Assembly: GCA_910575405.1 (NCBI GenBank)
Contig: CAJTER010000017.1
Coordinates: 1-64,000 of the forward strand
Origin: Clostridia bacterium
GTDB lineage: Bacteria; Bacillota; Clostridia; Peptostreptococcales; Anaerovoracaceae
Length of the DNA stretch: 64,000 bases
Direction: 5' to 3'
The notes under the pieces are model-generated. The model was not told where the DNA came from and did no database searches. It was given only the letters and a program-made list of their open reading frames with translations. The translations under genes and the position numbers were made by a program. Below, one piece after another: positions 1 through 8,547 of this stretch (position 1 is the first letter of the stretch; every line of letters starts with the position of its first letter).

Positions 1-69
1 TCAAGCCCTTTTTTTGACTTTTTTCAAACCTTTTGGCTCTCGCCTTCTGCTCTTTGAGACAGCTTATTC

Positions 70-98
70 AGTTTAGCAGACCTTCTCTTCTTTGTCAA
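70..98 (-). promoter_or_regulatory. Strong leftward promoter, second repeat unit
   Basis: Minus-strand TTGACA at 98-93 and TAAACT at 75-70, separated by 17 bp, 94 bp from the first promoter. A third unit begins at base 1-4 (TTGA on the minus strand) and is cut by the window edge. Confidence 0.7.
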
Positions 99-163
99 GC
101 CCTTTTTTCGCTTTTTTTCGACCTGCTTCCTGCTTCCTCGCCGCCCCTTCGGACAGCTTGTTC

Positions 164-192
164 ATATTACCAAATCTTTCCCCTTCTGTCAA
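164..192 (-). promoter_or_regulatory. Strong leftward promoter, distal repeat unit
   Basis: On the minus strand the -35 box TTGACA is at 192-187, the -10 box TAATAT at 169-164, and the spacer is exactly 17 bp. An A-rich tract lies immediately upstream, overlapping the 3' end of the amidohydrolase gene. Transcription would start near 157 and run off the left edge of the window. Confidence 0.75.
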
Positions 193-202
193 CCCCCCTT
201 TT

Positions 203-1576
203 TCACTTTTTTCCCTCTTTTTTTGACTTGATGTATGTTCCCAGCCTTCCGTTGACAATTTTCTGGCCTTTTACAGCTATCTGTCCGTTAATAAGGACAA
301 AATCAATCCCATCCGGCGGCTCTGCCGGGTTCTCAAAATCAGCCTTGTCGATGATGGTATTTTCATCAAAAATAACCAGATCCGCATCCAAGCCTTCTTT
401 TATTTCTCCTTTTGACGCAAGTCCCATTCGCTTTGCCGGCAGGATCGTCATCTTTTCCAAAGCTTCCATAAGTGTGAGAGCCCCCTGCTGTCTTACATAA
501 CGGCCCAGAATGCGCGGGAAGGTTCCTGCTCCCCGGGGATGTCCTCCTCCATTTACAAAGATACTGTCGCTTCCCGCCATCACATAAGGTTTTCTGTAGG
601 CTTCTATGACTTCTTCTTCATTCATAACAAAAGCTACTACATTTATGTCCGGCGTTTCCCGCCTTACTTTTTCAAAAATTTCCTTTGTGCAGCGCTGATT
701 TTTATACGTGCCTGCTGTTACAAGAATATCTTCATAGGTTTTGCCCCACTTTTCAAAGCATCCTTCATCAAAAACAGCGGTTCCGATTCCTGTGCAGAAA
801 GCGGCATAAGGATAGCAATCCGCCATAATGTCGATTCCTTCTTCTATCGCTTTATCGATGACCAAGAGGCTTTCTTTCATATAGCCTAAGGCGCTGCAGC
901 TACCAATGTGGGAAAACTGAACCCGGCAGCCGGAGGCTCTGGAAATCCGCAGCACTTCTTCTATGGATTTTACACCATTTTCGCTGTCCTCCCGGTAATG
1001 GACGGACATGAGACAGTCTTCGTTTGCAAAGGCGCTGAGAAGCTCAATGGTTTCTTCCTCAGTTGCTCCGGGAGCATATTCAAAGCCGCAGGAAAGTCCC
1101 GCGGGGGACCACTGCCTGCCTTCCTCCCGAATGATCTGCTTCATGTGTTCCATCTGAGCCTTTGTGGCGGGGCGATAGCGATCCGATGCTCCCACTCGTT
1201 CTCTCAGGTAGTTCTGCCCCATAAACATCATGTAATTGGTCGGACTTCCTCCCTTCTCAATATTTTCGCAAAAGTCGGGAAGATTGTCATAATTGATACC
1301 GCAGTTTCCCGCAACCTTTGTGGTTACACCCATGAGGAGCTCTCGGTTGGCATTAAAAAACTTATATTGGCCTGCATGAACCGGATCTTCATGGGCATGG
1401 ATGTCGATAAACCCGGGTGAAACAATTTTTCCTCCAGCATCAATGGTATTTGCCGTATCTTCAGAAACGCTTCCAATCTTCACGATGGTTCCATGATCCA
1501 CTAGGATATCCGCCTGCTTGAAGCTTTTCGTTTCAAAGCATGGAATATTCGCGTTGACGATTTTCAAATCTTTCAT
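203..1576 (-). CDS. N-acyl-D-amino-acid deacylase family amidohydrolase
   Basis: A 457-residue metal-dependent amidohydrolase of the D-aminoacylase/dihydroorotase-like type. The N-terminal beta-sandwich strand is followed by the metal-binding DIHAHED motif near residue 58. Further family signatures are GVTTKVAGNCG, the metal-site stretch FSHIGS, and a late SDS/NGGGHPRGAGTFPRILGRYV segment typical of N-acyl-D-amino-acid deacylases. Such enzymes hydrolyse N-acyl-D-amino acids or related amides in the cytoplasm; the actual substrate cannot be read from sequence. The start is supported by AAGGAG nine bases upstream. The gene follows the O-acetylation pair on the same strand with an 18-bp gap, so it may be the last gene of that transcript. 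Its 3' end abuts the leftward promoter array. Confidence 0.82.
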   Translation of the reverse strand: MKDLKIVNANIPCFETKSFKQADILVDHGTIVKIGSVSEDTANTIDAGGKIVSPGFIDIHAHEDPVHAGQYKFFNANRELLMGVTTKVAGNCGINYDNLPDFCENIEKGGSPTNYMMFMGQNYLRERVGASDRYRPATKAQMEHMKQIIREEGRQWSPAGLSCGFEYAPGATEEETIELLSAFANEDCLMSVHYREDSENGVKSIEEVLRISRASGCRVQFSHIGSCSALGYMKESLLVIDKAIEEGIDIMADCYPYAAFCTGIGTAVFDEGCFEKWGKTYEDILVTAGTYKNQRCTKEIFEKVRRETPDINVVAFVMNEEEVIEAYRKPYVMAGSDSIFVNGGGHPRGAGTFPRILGRYVRQQGALTLMEALEKMTILPAKRMGLASKGEIKEGLDADLVIFDENTIIDKADFENPAEPPDGIDFVLINGQIAVKGQKIVNGRLGTYIKSKKEGKK

Positions 1577-1593
1577 AGTAATATTCTCCTTTT

Positions 1594-2775
1594 TTATTTT
1601 ATAACTTCAAAAAAACCAAACTGTACTTCCGTAAAAGCGCTGGGATTATAGGCTACAATCACGGTACCAAAATCACCCTGCCTGATATAATCGGCCAGAG
1701 ACTTCTCTTTGTAATGCCTCAGATCGATGGCCGTAATCTCCTTTGCCCCCATTGTCAGAAATGGCATCATGGCACAGGAAAAGGAATCACGTACCAGCAG
1801 GATCTTCTTATCATTGGGGGCTTTATGATTTATGACTGTATTAAGCGCATAGTCGCCGCCTGTGTATCCTGCATATGTATTAATCCCAAAATAATCTTTT
1901 TTGTCAAGGAATGCATGTTTTAAAAGCGCTTTGCGAAAGGGGCCTTTCCTCTTTGTTCGGTCTCCGTTTTTCGATCTGGCTGTAAACTTATAGGATGTAT
2001 CAAACTTTGGCGTAATAATATCAAAATCATCCACCCCTGCATACCACATGCCCGTCCGCTTGCCGAAGGAACCCAGAAACCAATTTTCTTTTGTTTCAAT
2101 CTTGTAGTTCTTTATGTCAAAGAGTGCTTCATTTATGGAATATCCGCAGTCCTCCTTCAGCTTTTTTGCAATCAGGCCAGCAGCCCAAAGCGCAGCATGG
2201 GGTTTCCAGTGCTGATCCGTATTAAAAAAGAGCGTATCATGCTTCAGCCCTGCCTTGCGAATTGATTTCCGGATATCCATGCTGGGGATTCCCTGCTGTC
2301 TCAGCCGCCTTACGATCTCATTCGCATCATCGTTTGCGAATTCTTCCGTTCCCAGGGGCATCATATCATCGTTTTCAATTTTAAAGGGCAATTGGACGTA
2401 GAGGAAATCCATATCCCTTTTTTGAGCCAGGCTGTACAATTGTCTGAGGTTTTTCACCAAATAGTCTACATCTCGCTTCTCCTGTCCATAGATGGTCTGG
2501 CCGTTTTTCAGCTTATAGACCGTCGTTCCGCCCGCGTCCCGTATAACCGTGGTTCCCAGCATGCGCTGAAACAGCCCGTTTACATTGATCCAGTTGTTCC
2601 TGCTTTTAAAATTCTCCTGTATGCAGTTCTCCGCTTCTTCAATCATCTGGCGTACATTGCTGCTTTCCGGCAGCGGTTCCTTCTGTTGAACGCATTTTAT
2701 TACCGTGCCCAATCCGAAAACAACGATAATCAGCAAAAAAGCAGCTGCGATTAACTTTGAATTTCTTGCATTCAT
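1594..2775 (-). CDS. AlgJ/AlgX-like SGNH-fold (DHHW family) protein, putative polysaccharide O-acetylation partner
   Basis: A 393-residue protein with one N-terminal membrane anchor (about residues 8-27) and an extracytoplasmic domain. The stretch TDQHWKP near residue 207 matches the D-x-H-W signature of the AlgJ/AlgX/DHHW family, and LLVRDSFS near 345 supplies the serine of the SGNH-like site. In alginate and cell-wall acetylation systems such proteins work with an MBOAT membrane acyltransferase that delivers acetyl groups across the membrane. That partner is encoded directly upstream, 13 bp away. The target polymer is unknown, because no polysaccharide synthase genes lie beside the pair. 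Confidence 0.78.
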   Translation of the reverse strand: MNARNSKLIAAAFLLIIVVFGLGTVIKCVQQKEPLPESSNVRQMIEEAENCIQENFKSRNNWINVNGLFQRMLGTTVIRDAGGTTVYKLKNGQTIYGQEKRDVDYLVKNLRQLYSLAQKRDMDFLYVQLPFKIENDDMMPLGTEEFANDDANEIVRRLRQQGIPSMDIRKSIRKAGLKHDTLFFNTDQHWKPHAALWAAGLIAKKLKEDCGYSINEALFDIKNYKIETKENWFLGSFGKRTGMWYAGVDDFDIITPKFDTSYKFTARSKNGDRTKRKGPFRKALLKHAFLDKKDYFGINTYAGYTGGDYALNTVINHKAPNDKKILLVRDSFSCAMMPFLTMGAKEITAIDLRHYKEKSLADYIRQGDFGTVIVAYNPSAFTEVQFGFFEVIK

Positions 2776-2788
2776 AGAGTAAATCCTC

Positions 2789-4225
2789 TTAAAAATTAAA
2801 ATAGATAAACGGGTTATAAGTTCCCTTTACGATAAAGGATACGGAAATAATAAAAATTCCCATAATTACTGCTGCATAAGCCAGATCCGTAAACCAATTC
2901 TGTGGTATTCTTTTTTCTGCTTTTTTCATAATCGGGGTTGAAAAGAGAATGCCCGCCAGAATATAGACTGCGTACTGGCTGATATATTCGACAAAAGCAT
3001 TGTCCACAAAGGGGGCTGTGCCGCCGCCGAACATAGTGCCGTAATATTCTGCGGCAACGTGAATGTTTTCCGCGCGAAAGATCACCCACCCCATTATCAC
3101 AAAGAACATGGCATAGATATGTTTGCACCAGCCCGTTTTGCGGGAGTTTCCATTAATCTGGAAACAGCTGAACTTCTCAAAGGTCAAAAGGACAAAGTAC
3201 ATCAGTCCCCAAAGGATAAAGGTCCAGTTAGCACCGTGCCATATACCGGTGCAGAGCCATACAACGAAAAGGTTGAAAATATGCCTTCCCCGCGATTTTA
3301 CTCTGCTGCCGCCTAGAGGAATATACACGTAATCCCGAAACCAGGTGCCCAGCGACATATGCCACCGCCGCCAGAATTCAGTAGCGGATTTTGATATGTA
3401 GGGATAGTCGAAGTTTTCTAGAAAGTGAAATCCGAACATTTTTCCAAGGCCAATAGCCATATCGGAATAGCCCGAAAAGTCAAAAAAGATCTGCAGGGTG
3501 TACGCAATCGCTCCCAGCCAGGCCATGCAGACGGACAGGCTTCCCGGCTCCGCTCCATTGGAAACAGTCATGGAGAAGGCATAGTCCGCGATGACTGCCA
3601 TGCTGTTGGAAAGCAGCACCTTCTTGCCAAGGCCGATTATGAAGCGGACGCTGCCCTGGGAAAAATCCGCAAAGCTTTCCTTTCTGTGCTGGATCTGATA
3701 AGCGACTGTTTCATAGCGAACAATGGGTCCCGCAATCAGCTGTGGAAAAAAGGAAATATAGAGCCCTACATTCATCAGATTTTTCTGTACTTCTCCCTTA
3801 CCCCGATAAACATCTACCACATAGGATATCGCTTGAAAGGTAAAAAAGGAAATTCCAATGGGAAGCGCAATGGAAGGCACCCTCAAACTGCATCCCAATA
3901 AAGCGTTAATATTTGCCACTGTAAACATCAAATATTTAAAAATAAAAATGATGCATAAATTAAAAATCACATCCAGCAAAACCATCAGCTTGGCTTTTCG
4001 GCGCTGGCCTCTGCATGCATCCACCAGCAGCCCCATGAACCAGTTGATGCCGATGGACAGCAGCATAACCAGAACAAACCTGGGCTCTCCCCAGGCGTAA
4101 AAAAACAGGCTGGCCAAAAGTAAAAACAAATTCTGCAGCGTTCTGGATCGTCTTAATATCGTATAATAAACCAGTATTACAGCTGGTAAAAATATGAAAA
4201 CAAAAATGTTACTGGAAAAAAGCAT
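2789..4225 (-). CDS. MBOAT family membrane O-acyltransferase (AlgI/DltB-like)
   Basis: A 478-residue polytopic membrane protein, about ten hydrophobic segments. The family block WRRWHMSLGTWFRDYVYIPLGG near residue 285 and the catalytic-histidine segment GIWHGANWTFILWGLMYF near 330 identify it as an AlgI-type membrane-bound O-acyltransferase. These enzymes move acyl groups, usually acetyl, from a cytoplasmic donor to extracytoplasmic polysaccharide. Length and architecture are normal. AAAGGAACC precedes the ATG. Together with the downstream DHHW protein it forms a two-gene O-acetylation module. It lies about 100 bp after polC on the same strand and I see no terminator between them. Confidence 0.88.
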   Translation of the reverse strand: MLFSSNIFVFIFLPAVILVYYTILRRSRTLQNLFLLLASLFFYAWGEPRFVLVMLLSIGINWFMGLLVDACRGQRRKAKLMVLLDVIFNLCIIFIFKYLMFTVANINALLGCSLRVPSIALPIGISFFTFQAISYVVDVYRGKGEVQKNLMNVGLYISFFPQLIAGPIVRYETVAYQIQHRKESFADFSQGSVRFIIGLGKKVLLSNSMAVIADYAFSMTVSNGAEPGSLSVCMAWLGAIAYTLQIFFDFSGYSDMAIGLGKMFGFHFLENFDYPYISKSATEFWRRWHMSLGTWFRDYVYIPLGGSRVKSRGRHIFNLFVVWLCTGIWHGANWTFILWGLMYFVLLTFEKFSCFQINGNSRKTGWCKHIYAMFFVIMGWVIFRAENIHVAAEYYGTMFGGGTAPFVDNAFVEYISQYAVYILAGILFSTPIMKKAEKRIPQNWFTDLAYAAVIMGIFIISVSFIVKGTYNPFIYFNF

Positions 4226-4327
4226 TGCTGCACATGGTTCCTTTCTGTTAAGTGCGTCTTCTGTTTATGACGGCTCCCGCTCCCTCAGCCTGCCGCCCGC
4301 TGCAGCTTTTCGCGGCGCTCTTCTACG

Positions 4328-7300
4328 CTACAGCATCTGAAACAGGGACAGCTGATCCGTTTCCGGAAGGCCTTGCAAAACGCCGTGCTCCCGCAGTTCT
4401 TCGATGGCGGTCTTGTTGATCTTGGCCCGTTCCCGGATTTCATCCACTGTCTCATAGGGGCGGTTTTCATATTCCTCTGCCAGAGATCTAGCCGCCGTTT
4501 CGCCGACTCCAGATACGGCTACAAATGGGAGCACCACCTTTCCATCCTTTGTTTTAAACTTGGTTCCATCCGAAATGCCGAGGCGGGCAGATGAAAATTC
4601 ATATCCCCTGGCATACATTTCGTAAGCCACCTCCAGGACGGTCATTTCCGCCTCTTCTTTTTTGGAAGCGTTGTTTCCCTTACTGATGATCAGCTCCATT
4701 TTTTCCTGCACCGCAAGAGAGCCCTGCAGGATGGTCTTTTCATCAAAGTCAGCCGCCTTTGTAGTAAAATAGACAGCGTAAAACTCCGGCGGATGATAGA
4801 CTTTGTAATAAGCGATCCGGTAGGACATCATTACGTAGGCTACCGCATGGGCCCGCGGGAACATGTATTTGATTTTTTTGCAGGAGTCAATGTACCAGTC
4901 CGGCACGCTGTGCTCCCGCATGAGAGCTTCCTGCTCCTCGGTAAGGCCTTTTCCCTTTCTCACCTTTTCCATAATAGTAAAGGCATCCTTGTTGGGAAGC
5001 CCCTTGAGGCGCAGATAGTTCATAATGTCGTCACGGGTAGATATGGCATCGTTCATCGTTGCAATGCCCTTTACAATCAGCTCCTGGGCATTGTTGAGCC
5101 ACACATCCGTACCATGGGAAAAGCCCGATATCCGCACCAGATCCGCGAACTTGTCCGGCTGGGTGTCGTCCAGCATTTTGCGGGTAAAGCTGGTGCCGAA
5201 TTCTGGTATGCCGTAGCTTCCATGAGTAAATTTGTAGTCCGGATCCTTGATGTCCAGTCCATCGATTCCATTGAATATGCTGTTGACCCGCTCATCCTTG
5301 AGGGGAACCTTCAAGGGATCCACACCGGTCATATCCTGCAGCTGACGGATCATGGACGGCACATCATGGCCCAGAATATCCAACTTCAGCAGGTTCTGGT
5401 CAATGGAATGGTAATCAAAGTGGGTGGTAACAATATCCGAATTCACATCGTTTGCCGGATGCTGGACCGGGCAGAATTCGTAGATCTCATGGCCCTTGGG
5501 CACGATAATGATCCCTCCTGGGTGCTGGCCCGAGGTTCTTCTGACTCCTTCACAGCAGCCTGTAAGACGGTCGGCCTCGAATTTGTTAATGGGAAGCTCC
5601 CGCTCCTCAAAATATTTCATTACATAGCCGTAAGCCGTTTTTCCCTGGATAGTTCCGATGGTTCCCGCCTTGTAGACGTTTTCCGCTCCAAAAATCTCAT
5701 CTACGAATTTGTGGGCTGTTGCCTGATATTCACCGGCAAAGTTCAGGTCAATATCCGGCTCCTTGTCCGCCTCAAAGCCCAGGAAGGTTTCAAATGGTAT
5801 GGAAAAGCCCTCCTGGCTGTATTTTGTTCCGCAGATTGGACAGTTCTTTTCCGGCATATCCACTCCGCAGTCGTATTTATTCTTATCTCCCCACTCAAGA
5901 TGCTTGCAATTGGGACACAGATAATGGGGCTCTAAGGGGTTTACTTCTGTAATGCCGGACATGGTGGCCACAAAGGAGGAACCTACTGAGCCTCTGGAGC
6001 CTACCAGATATCCGTCGCTCATGGATTTCTGCACCAGCATCTCCGCAGCCATATACATGACCGAATAGCCATTGTTGATGATGGAGTTCAGCTCCTTGTC
6101 CAGGCGGGCGCGTATTTCCTCTGGAACCGGATCGCCGTACATGGCCACAACCCGCTCCTCACATTTTTCCCGTAGGATTTCATCGGAACGGTCGATTTTA
6201 GGCGGGAACTTGCCCTCGGGTACTGGCATCATCCGTTCGATACTGTCCGCAATGGCATTGGGCGCCTCAATAACAACTCTGCGGGCGGTCGCTTCTCCCA
6301 GGTAGGCGAATTCCTCCAGCATTTCCTCGGTTGTTCGAAAGTAGAGACCTTTGTCGCCCTCAATGTCCTTAAAGCCCTGTCCTGCCATGAGGATCTTGCG
6401 GTACAGAGATTCTTCTTCATCAAAATAATGGGAATCGCAGGTAGCCACTACCGGTTTGTCATACTTCTCACCCAGGGCAATAATTTCCCGGTTGATTTCC
6501 TTCAACTGCTCCTTATCCCGGATGGTTCCATTGTTGATGAGGAACTGGTTGTTGATGAGAGGCTGGATTTCCAAGTAATCGTAAAAATCTACGATGCGCT
6601 TTATTTCCTCCTGGCTTTCCTCGTGTAAAATGGCCTGATACAGCTCGCCTGCTTCACAGGCGGAGCCGATGATGAGTCCCTCTCTGTGGGCGGAAATAAC
6701 GGATTTTGGCATTCTGGGCCGCTTGTAAAAATAGTCCAGATGGGAATAGGACACCAGCTTGTACAAATTTTTCAGACCGACCCTGTTTTGGGCCAGAATA
6801 ATGACGTGGTTGGTCTTCTTTTTCTTGTAATCAATGGTTCCGTCCGGCAGAATGCAGTCCTTATCCTCCAGCAGGTAGCCTTCTACACCGTAGAGAATTT
6901 TAATGTCCTTTCCCGCATGGGAAGCGTCGGGAAATGCCTGGACTACACCGTGATCCGTAATGGCAATGGCCTTATGGCCCCAGCGCTCCGCCGTCTTCAC
7001 CAGATTTTTTACATCATTGAGACCATCCATGGCGCTCATCTTCGTATGTACGTGAAGCTCTACCCGCTTTTCCTCGCTATTGTCTTCCCGCAGGTGTTTT
7101 TCCCCTTTTTCAATGCTCTTTGCCTTTACAGTCAGGGTGTTGTCAAAGGTATCCCACTCCGCATCCCCCTGGATCTTGACCACATCTCCCGTATTCAAAT
7201 GGGTGTCCACATCGATCCACTTTTGCTCGGGCGCGAAAAACTTCACGCAGAGAGAAGTTCTCTTGTCGGTAATCAGAAGCGTCACCAGCTTGGAGCCGCT

Positions 7301-8119
7301 CTTGATGGTCCGTTCCGATTTTTTGAAGAGAACTCCTTCCACTACTACCTGTCCGCTTTCCACGCTGATCTCAGTAAGAGGTGTTGAATCTCCGAAAATG
7401 GCCTTTCCCATGATCCGGTTGCCGGACACGGGTTCGTACTTATCCTTTTTCCTGCCCCAGGATCGCTTTTCACCCCATCCTCCACCGCTGCCATCGCCTC
7501 CGCTAAAGGAAGAAGGCGCGCTGGTTTCCTGGCTTTTTTTGCCTGCCCCTGCGTGAAGCTGTCTCTTTTTGGTTTCCGCTTCGTCCCGCTTTTCCTTTTC
7601 CTCGATCTCTTTGTAAGCCTTTTGATACGTTTCCTGGTGGTTCTGGAAGGAAACCTCTGTCTTGATGGAAAAGTTCTGCATGAGAAGCTGCTGAAATTTC
7701 AGAGCTACCTGCTTGTTTAAAAGCTCTACCGAGGTTTCGCCCAGAGCAAAAATAGTCAGATTTTCATCCTCAAACTGAAATTTTTCCGGGAAAATCGTCT
7801 TTGTAATGGGAGCATAGCTGCCGTTGACAATGTGAATCATATGTTCGATGAACAAGGCTATGATCTCTTTAGGTGTCTGTATGACGTCTTCATAAGCAAA
7901 ATGAAGCTCTACGCCCGCAAGACCCTCCACTTCGCTCTTTGCCACTGCCTGTATTTTTTCTACGTCGCAAAAGGGCATAACAAAATTGAGCCGCAGCTGG
8001 ATTTTCAGTATATTATCATACCTGCCCAGTACAGCTCGTTCGATTGCAAATTGGTATTCCTCTTTTGGGTGACTGCCCAGCTTTGACCAGCTGATGCTAT
8101 TTTCGATTAAGTGCTTCAT
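4328..8119 (-). CDS. polC: PolC-type DNA polymerase III alpha subunit lacking the inserted exonuclease domain
   Basis: Replicative DNA polymerase, 1263 residues with the start at 8119. That ATG overlaps the upstream stop as ATGA; an ATG 36 bases earlier is possible but has no better ribosome site. Order: N-terminal domain, an unstructured G/S/K-rich linker, OB fold (about 255-350), PHP domain starting VELHVHTKMSAMDG, a four-cysteine zinc motif (CPNC...CPIC), catalytic PDIDLNF near 788-794, tail QLSLF that should bind the beta clamp. Known PolC proteins are about 1430 residues, with a DEDDh exonuclease (VVFDVETTGL type) inside PHP. Here PHP passes from YGVEGYLLEDKDC directly to NHVIILAQN, so about 170 residues are absent with no frame break. 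PHP metal-ligand positions H356, H358, D365, H390, E413, H438, C488, D562 and H564 are all filled. Confidence 0.95.
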   Translation of the reverse strand: MKHLIENSISWSKLGSHPKEEYQFAIERAVLGRYDNILKIQLRLNFVMPFCDVEKIQAVAKSEVEGLAGVELHFAYEDVIQTPKEIIALFIEHMIHIVNGSYAPITKTIFPEKFQFEDENLTIFALGETSVELLNKQVALKFQQLLMQNFSIKTEVSFQNHQETYQKAYKEIEEKEKRDEAETKKRQLHAGAGKKSQETSAPSSFSGGDGSGGGWGEKRSWGRKKDKYEPVSGNRIMGKAIFGDSTPLTEISVESGQVVVEGVLFKKSERTIKSGSKLVTLLITDKRTSLCVKFFAPEQKWIDVDTHLNTGDVVKIQGDAEWDTFDNTLTVKAKSIEKGEKHLREDNSEEKRVELHVHTKMSAMDGLNDVKNLVKTAERWGHKAIAITDHGVVQAFPDASHAGKDIKILYGVEGYLLEDKDCILPDGTIDYKKKKTNHVIILAQNRVGLKNLYKLVSYSHLDYFYKRPRMPKSVISAHREGLIIGSACEAGELYQAILHEESQEEIKRIVDFYDYLEIQPLINNQFLINNGTIRDKEQLKEINREIIALGEKYDKPVVATCDSHYFDEEESLYRKILMAGQGFKDIEGDKGLYFRTTEEMLEEFAYLGEATARRVVIEAPNAIADSIERMMPVPEGKFPPKIDRSDEILREKCEERVVAMYGDPVPEEIRARLDKELNSIINNGYSVMYMAAEMLVQKSMSDGYLVGSRGSVGSSFVATMSGITEVNPLEPHYLCPNCKHLEWGDKNKYDCGVDMPEKNCPICGTKYSQEGFSIPFETFLGFEADKEPDIDLNFAGEYQATAHKFVDEIFGAENVYKAGTIGTIQGKTAYGYVMKYFEERELPINKFEADRLTGCCEGVRRTSGQHPGGIIIVPKGHEIYEFCPVQHPANDVNSDIVTTHFDYHSIDQNLLKLDILGHDVPSMIRQLQDMTGVDPLKVPLKDERVNSIFNGIDGLDIKDPDYKFTHGSYGIPEFGTSFTRKMLDDTQPDKFADLVRISGFSHGTDVWLNNAQELIVKGIATMNDAISTRDDIMNYLRLKGLPNKDAFTIMEKVRKGKGLTEEQEALMREHSVPDWYIDSCKKIKYMFPRAHAVAYVMMSYRIAYYKVYHPPEFYAVYFTTKAADFDEKTILQGSLAVQEKMELIISKGNNASKKEEAEMTVLEVAYEMYARGYEFSSARLGISDGTKFKTKDGKVVLPFVAVSGVGETAARSLAEEYENRPYETVDEIRERAKINKTAIEELREHGVLQGLPETDQLSLFQML

Positions 8120-8547
8120 TTTTTCGTTAAAAACCCTTCTGCTTCCTGCCGCCATTTTAGTTCCGCCAGATCATGGGTTTCGTCCAAACATATCCCATGG
8201 GCTACCGGTTCTTTTGTCCCCGATTTTACCGTTACAAAGGTAGTGTAGCCTTCTGCATGGACTTCTCCTGTCTGCTCGTTTCTCAGGTACACATGTATGG
8301 TGAGGCTGGTCTTTCCTGTCCTTACAATCGTACTTTCGTAGCTGATAATATCACCTGGTTCCACGGATTTCATAAAGTTGAATTTATGTGTATTTTTATA
8401 AAGAAGTCCGTGTTTATCGCCATGTTCCAGACAGGCGGCAATAAAGGAAGCCTCTATCATCCATTCCGTTCCTCTTCCCGCATAAAGGTTCTGATGGTGA
8501 TTCAGATCCTCCATTCTCACCATATGTATGGATTTATATCGTTTCAT
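8116..8547 (-). CDS. Hotdog-fold acyl-CoA thioesterase family protein
   Basis: A 143-residue single hotdog domain. The pattern HMVRMEDLNHHQNLYAGRGTEWM, with a small helix and later EPGDIISYESTIVRTGKTSLTIHV, fits the acyl-CoA thioesterase/hotdog group, where a helix packs on a curved sheet. Such proteins usually cleave acyl-CoA or related thioesters in the cytoplasm; the acyl chain cannot be deduced. It overlaps the 3' end of ispG by 14 bases and its stop overlaps the polC start, so it should be translationally coupled within the large cluster. Its presence between ispG and polC is less conserved than the rest of the gene order. Confidence 0.72.
   Translation of the reverse strand: MKRYKSIHMVRMEDLNHHQNLYAGRGTEWMIEASFIAACLEHGDKHGLLYKNTHKFNFMKSVEPGDIISYESTIVRTGKTSLTIHVYLRNEQTGEVHAEGYTTFVTVKSGTKEPVAHGICLDETHDLAELKWRQEAEGFLTKK

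Larger units (their letters stand above)
1..192 (-). repeat. Three copies of a 94-bp tandem repeat carrying promoters
   Basis: The block starting TCAAGCCC at 1 recurs at 95 and, as TCAACCCC, at 189, so the period is exactly 94 bp. A second shared block (GACAGCTTRTTCA) sits at 58 and 152, again 94 bp apart. Read on the minus strand, each unit has an A-rich stretch followed by TTGACA, a 17-bp spacer and a -10 box. Tandem, nearly identical strong promoters with A-rich upstream elements are usual before clostridial rRNA operons. I infer that an rrn operon or another stable RNA lies just left of the window. No rRNA sequence is inside the window. Confidence 0.7.

Noticed and set aside
1-500. A possible coding gene at the left edge on the plus strand (33-500)
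   Set aside because: The low-complexity translation reflects the promoter repeats and the antisense of the amidohydrolase gene.
4793-5935. A 380-codon plus-strand frame opposite polC
   Set aside because: It is a shadow of the polymerase; the minus strand carries unmistakable PolC motifs, and this frame has no plausible ribosome site or domain.
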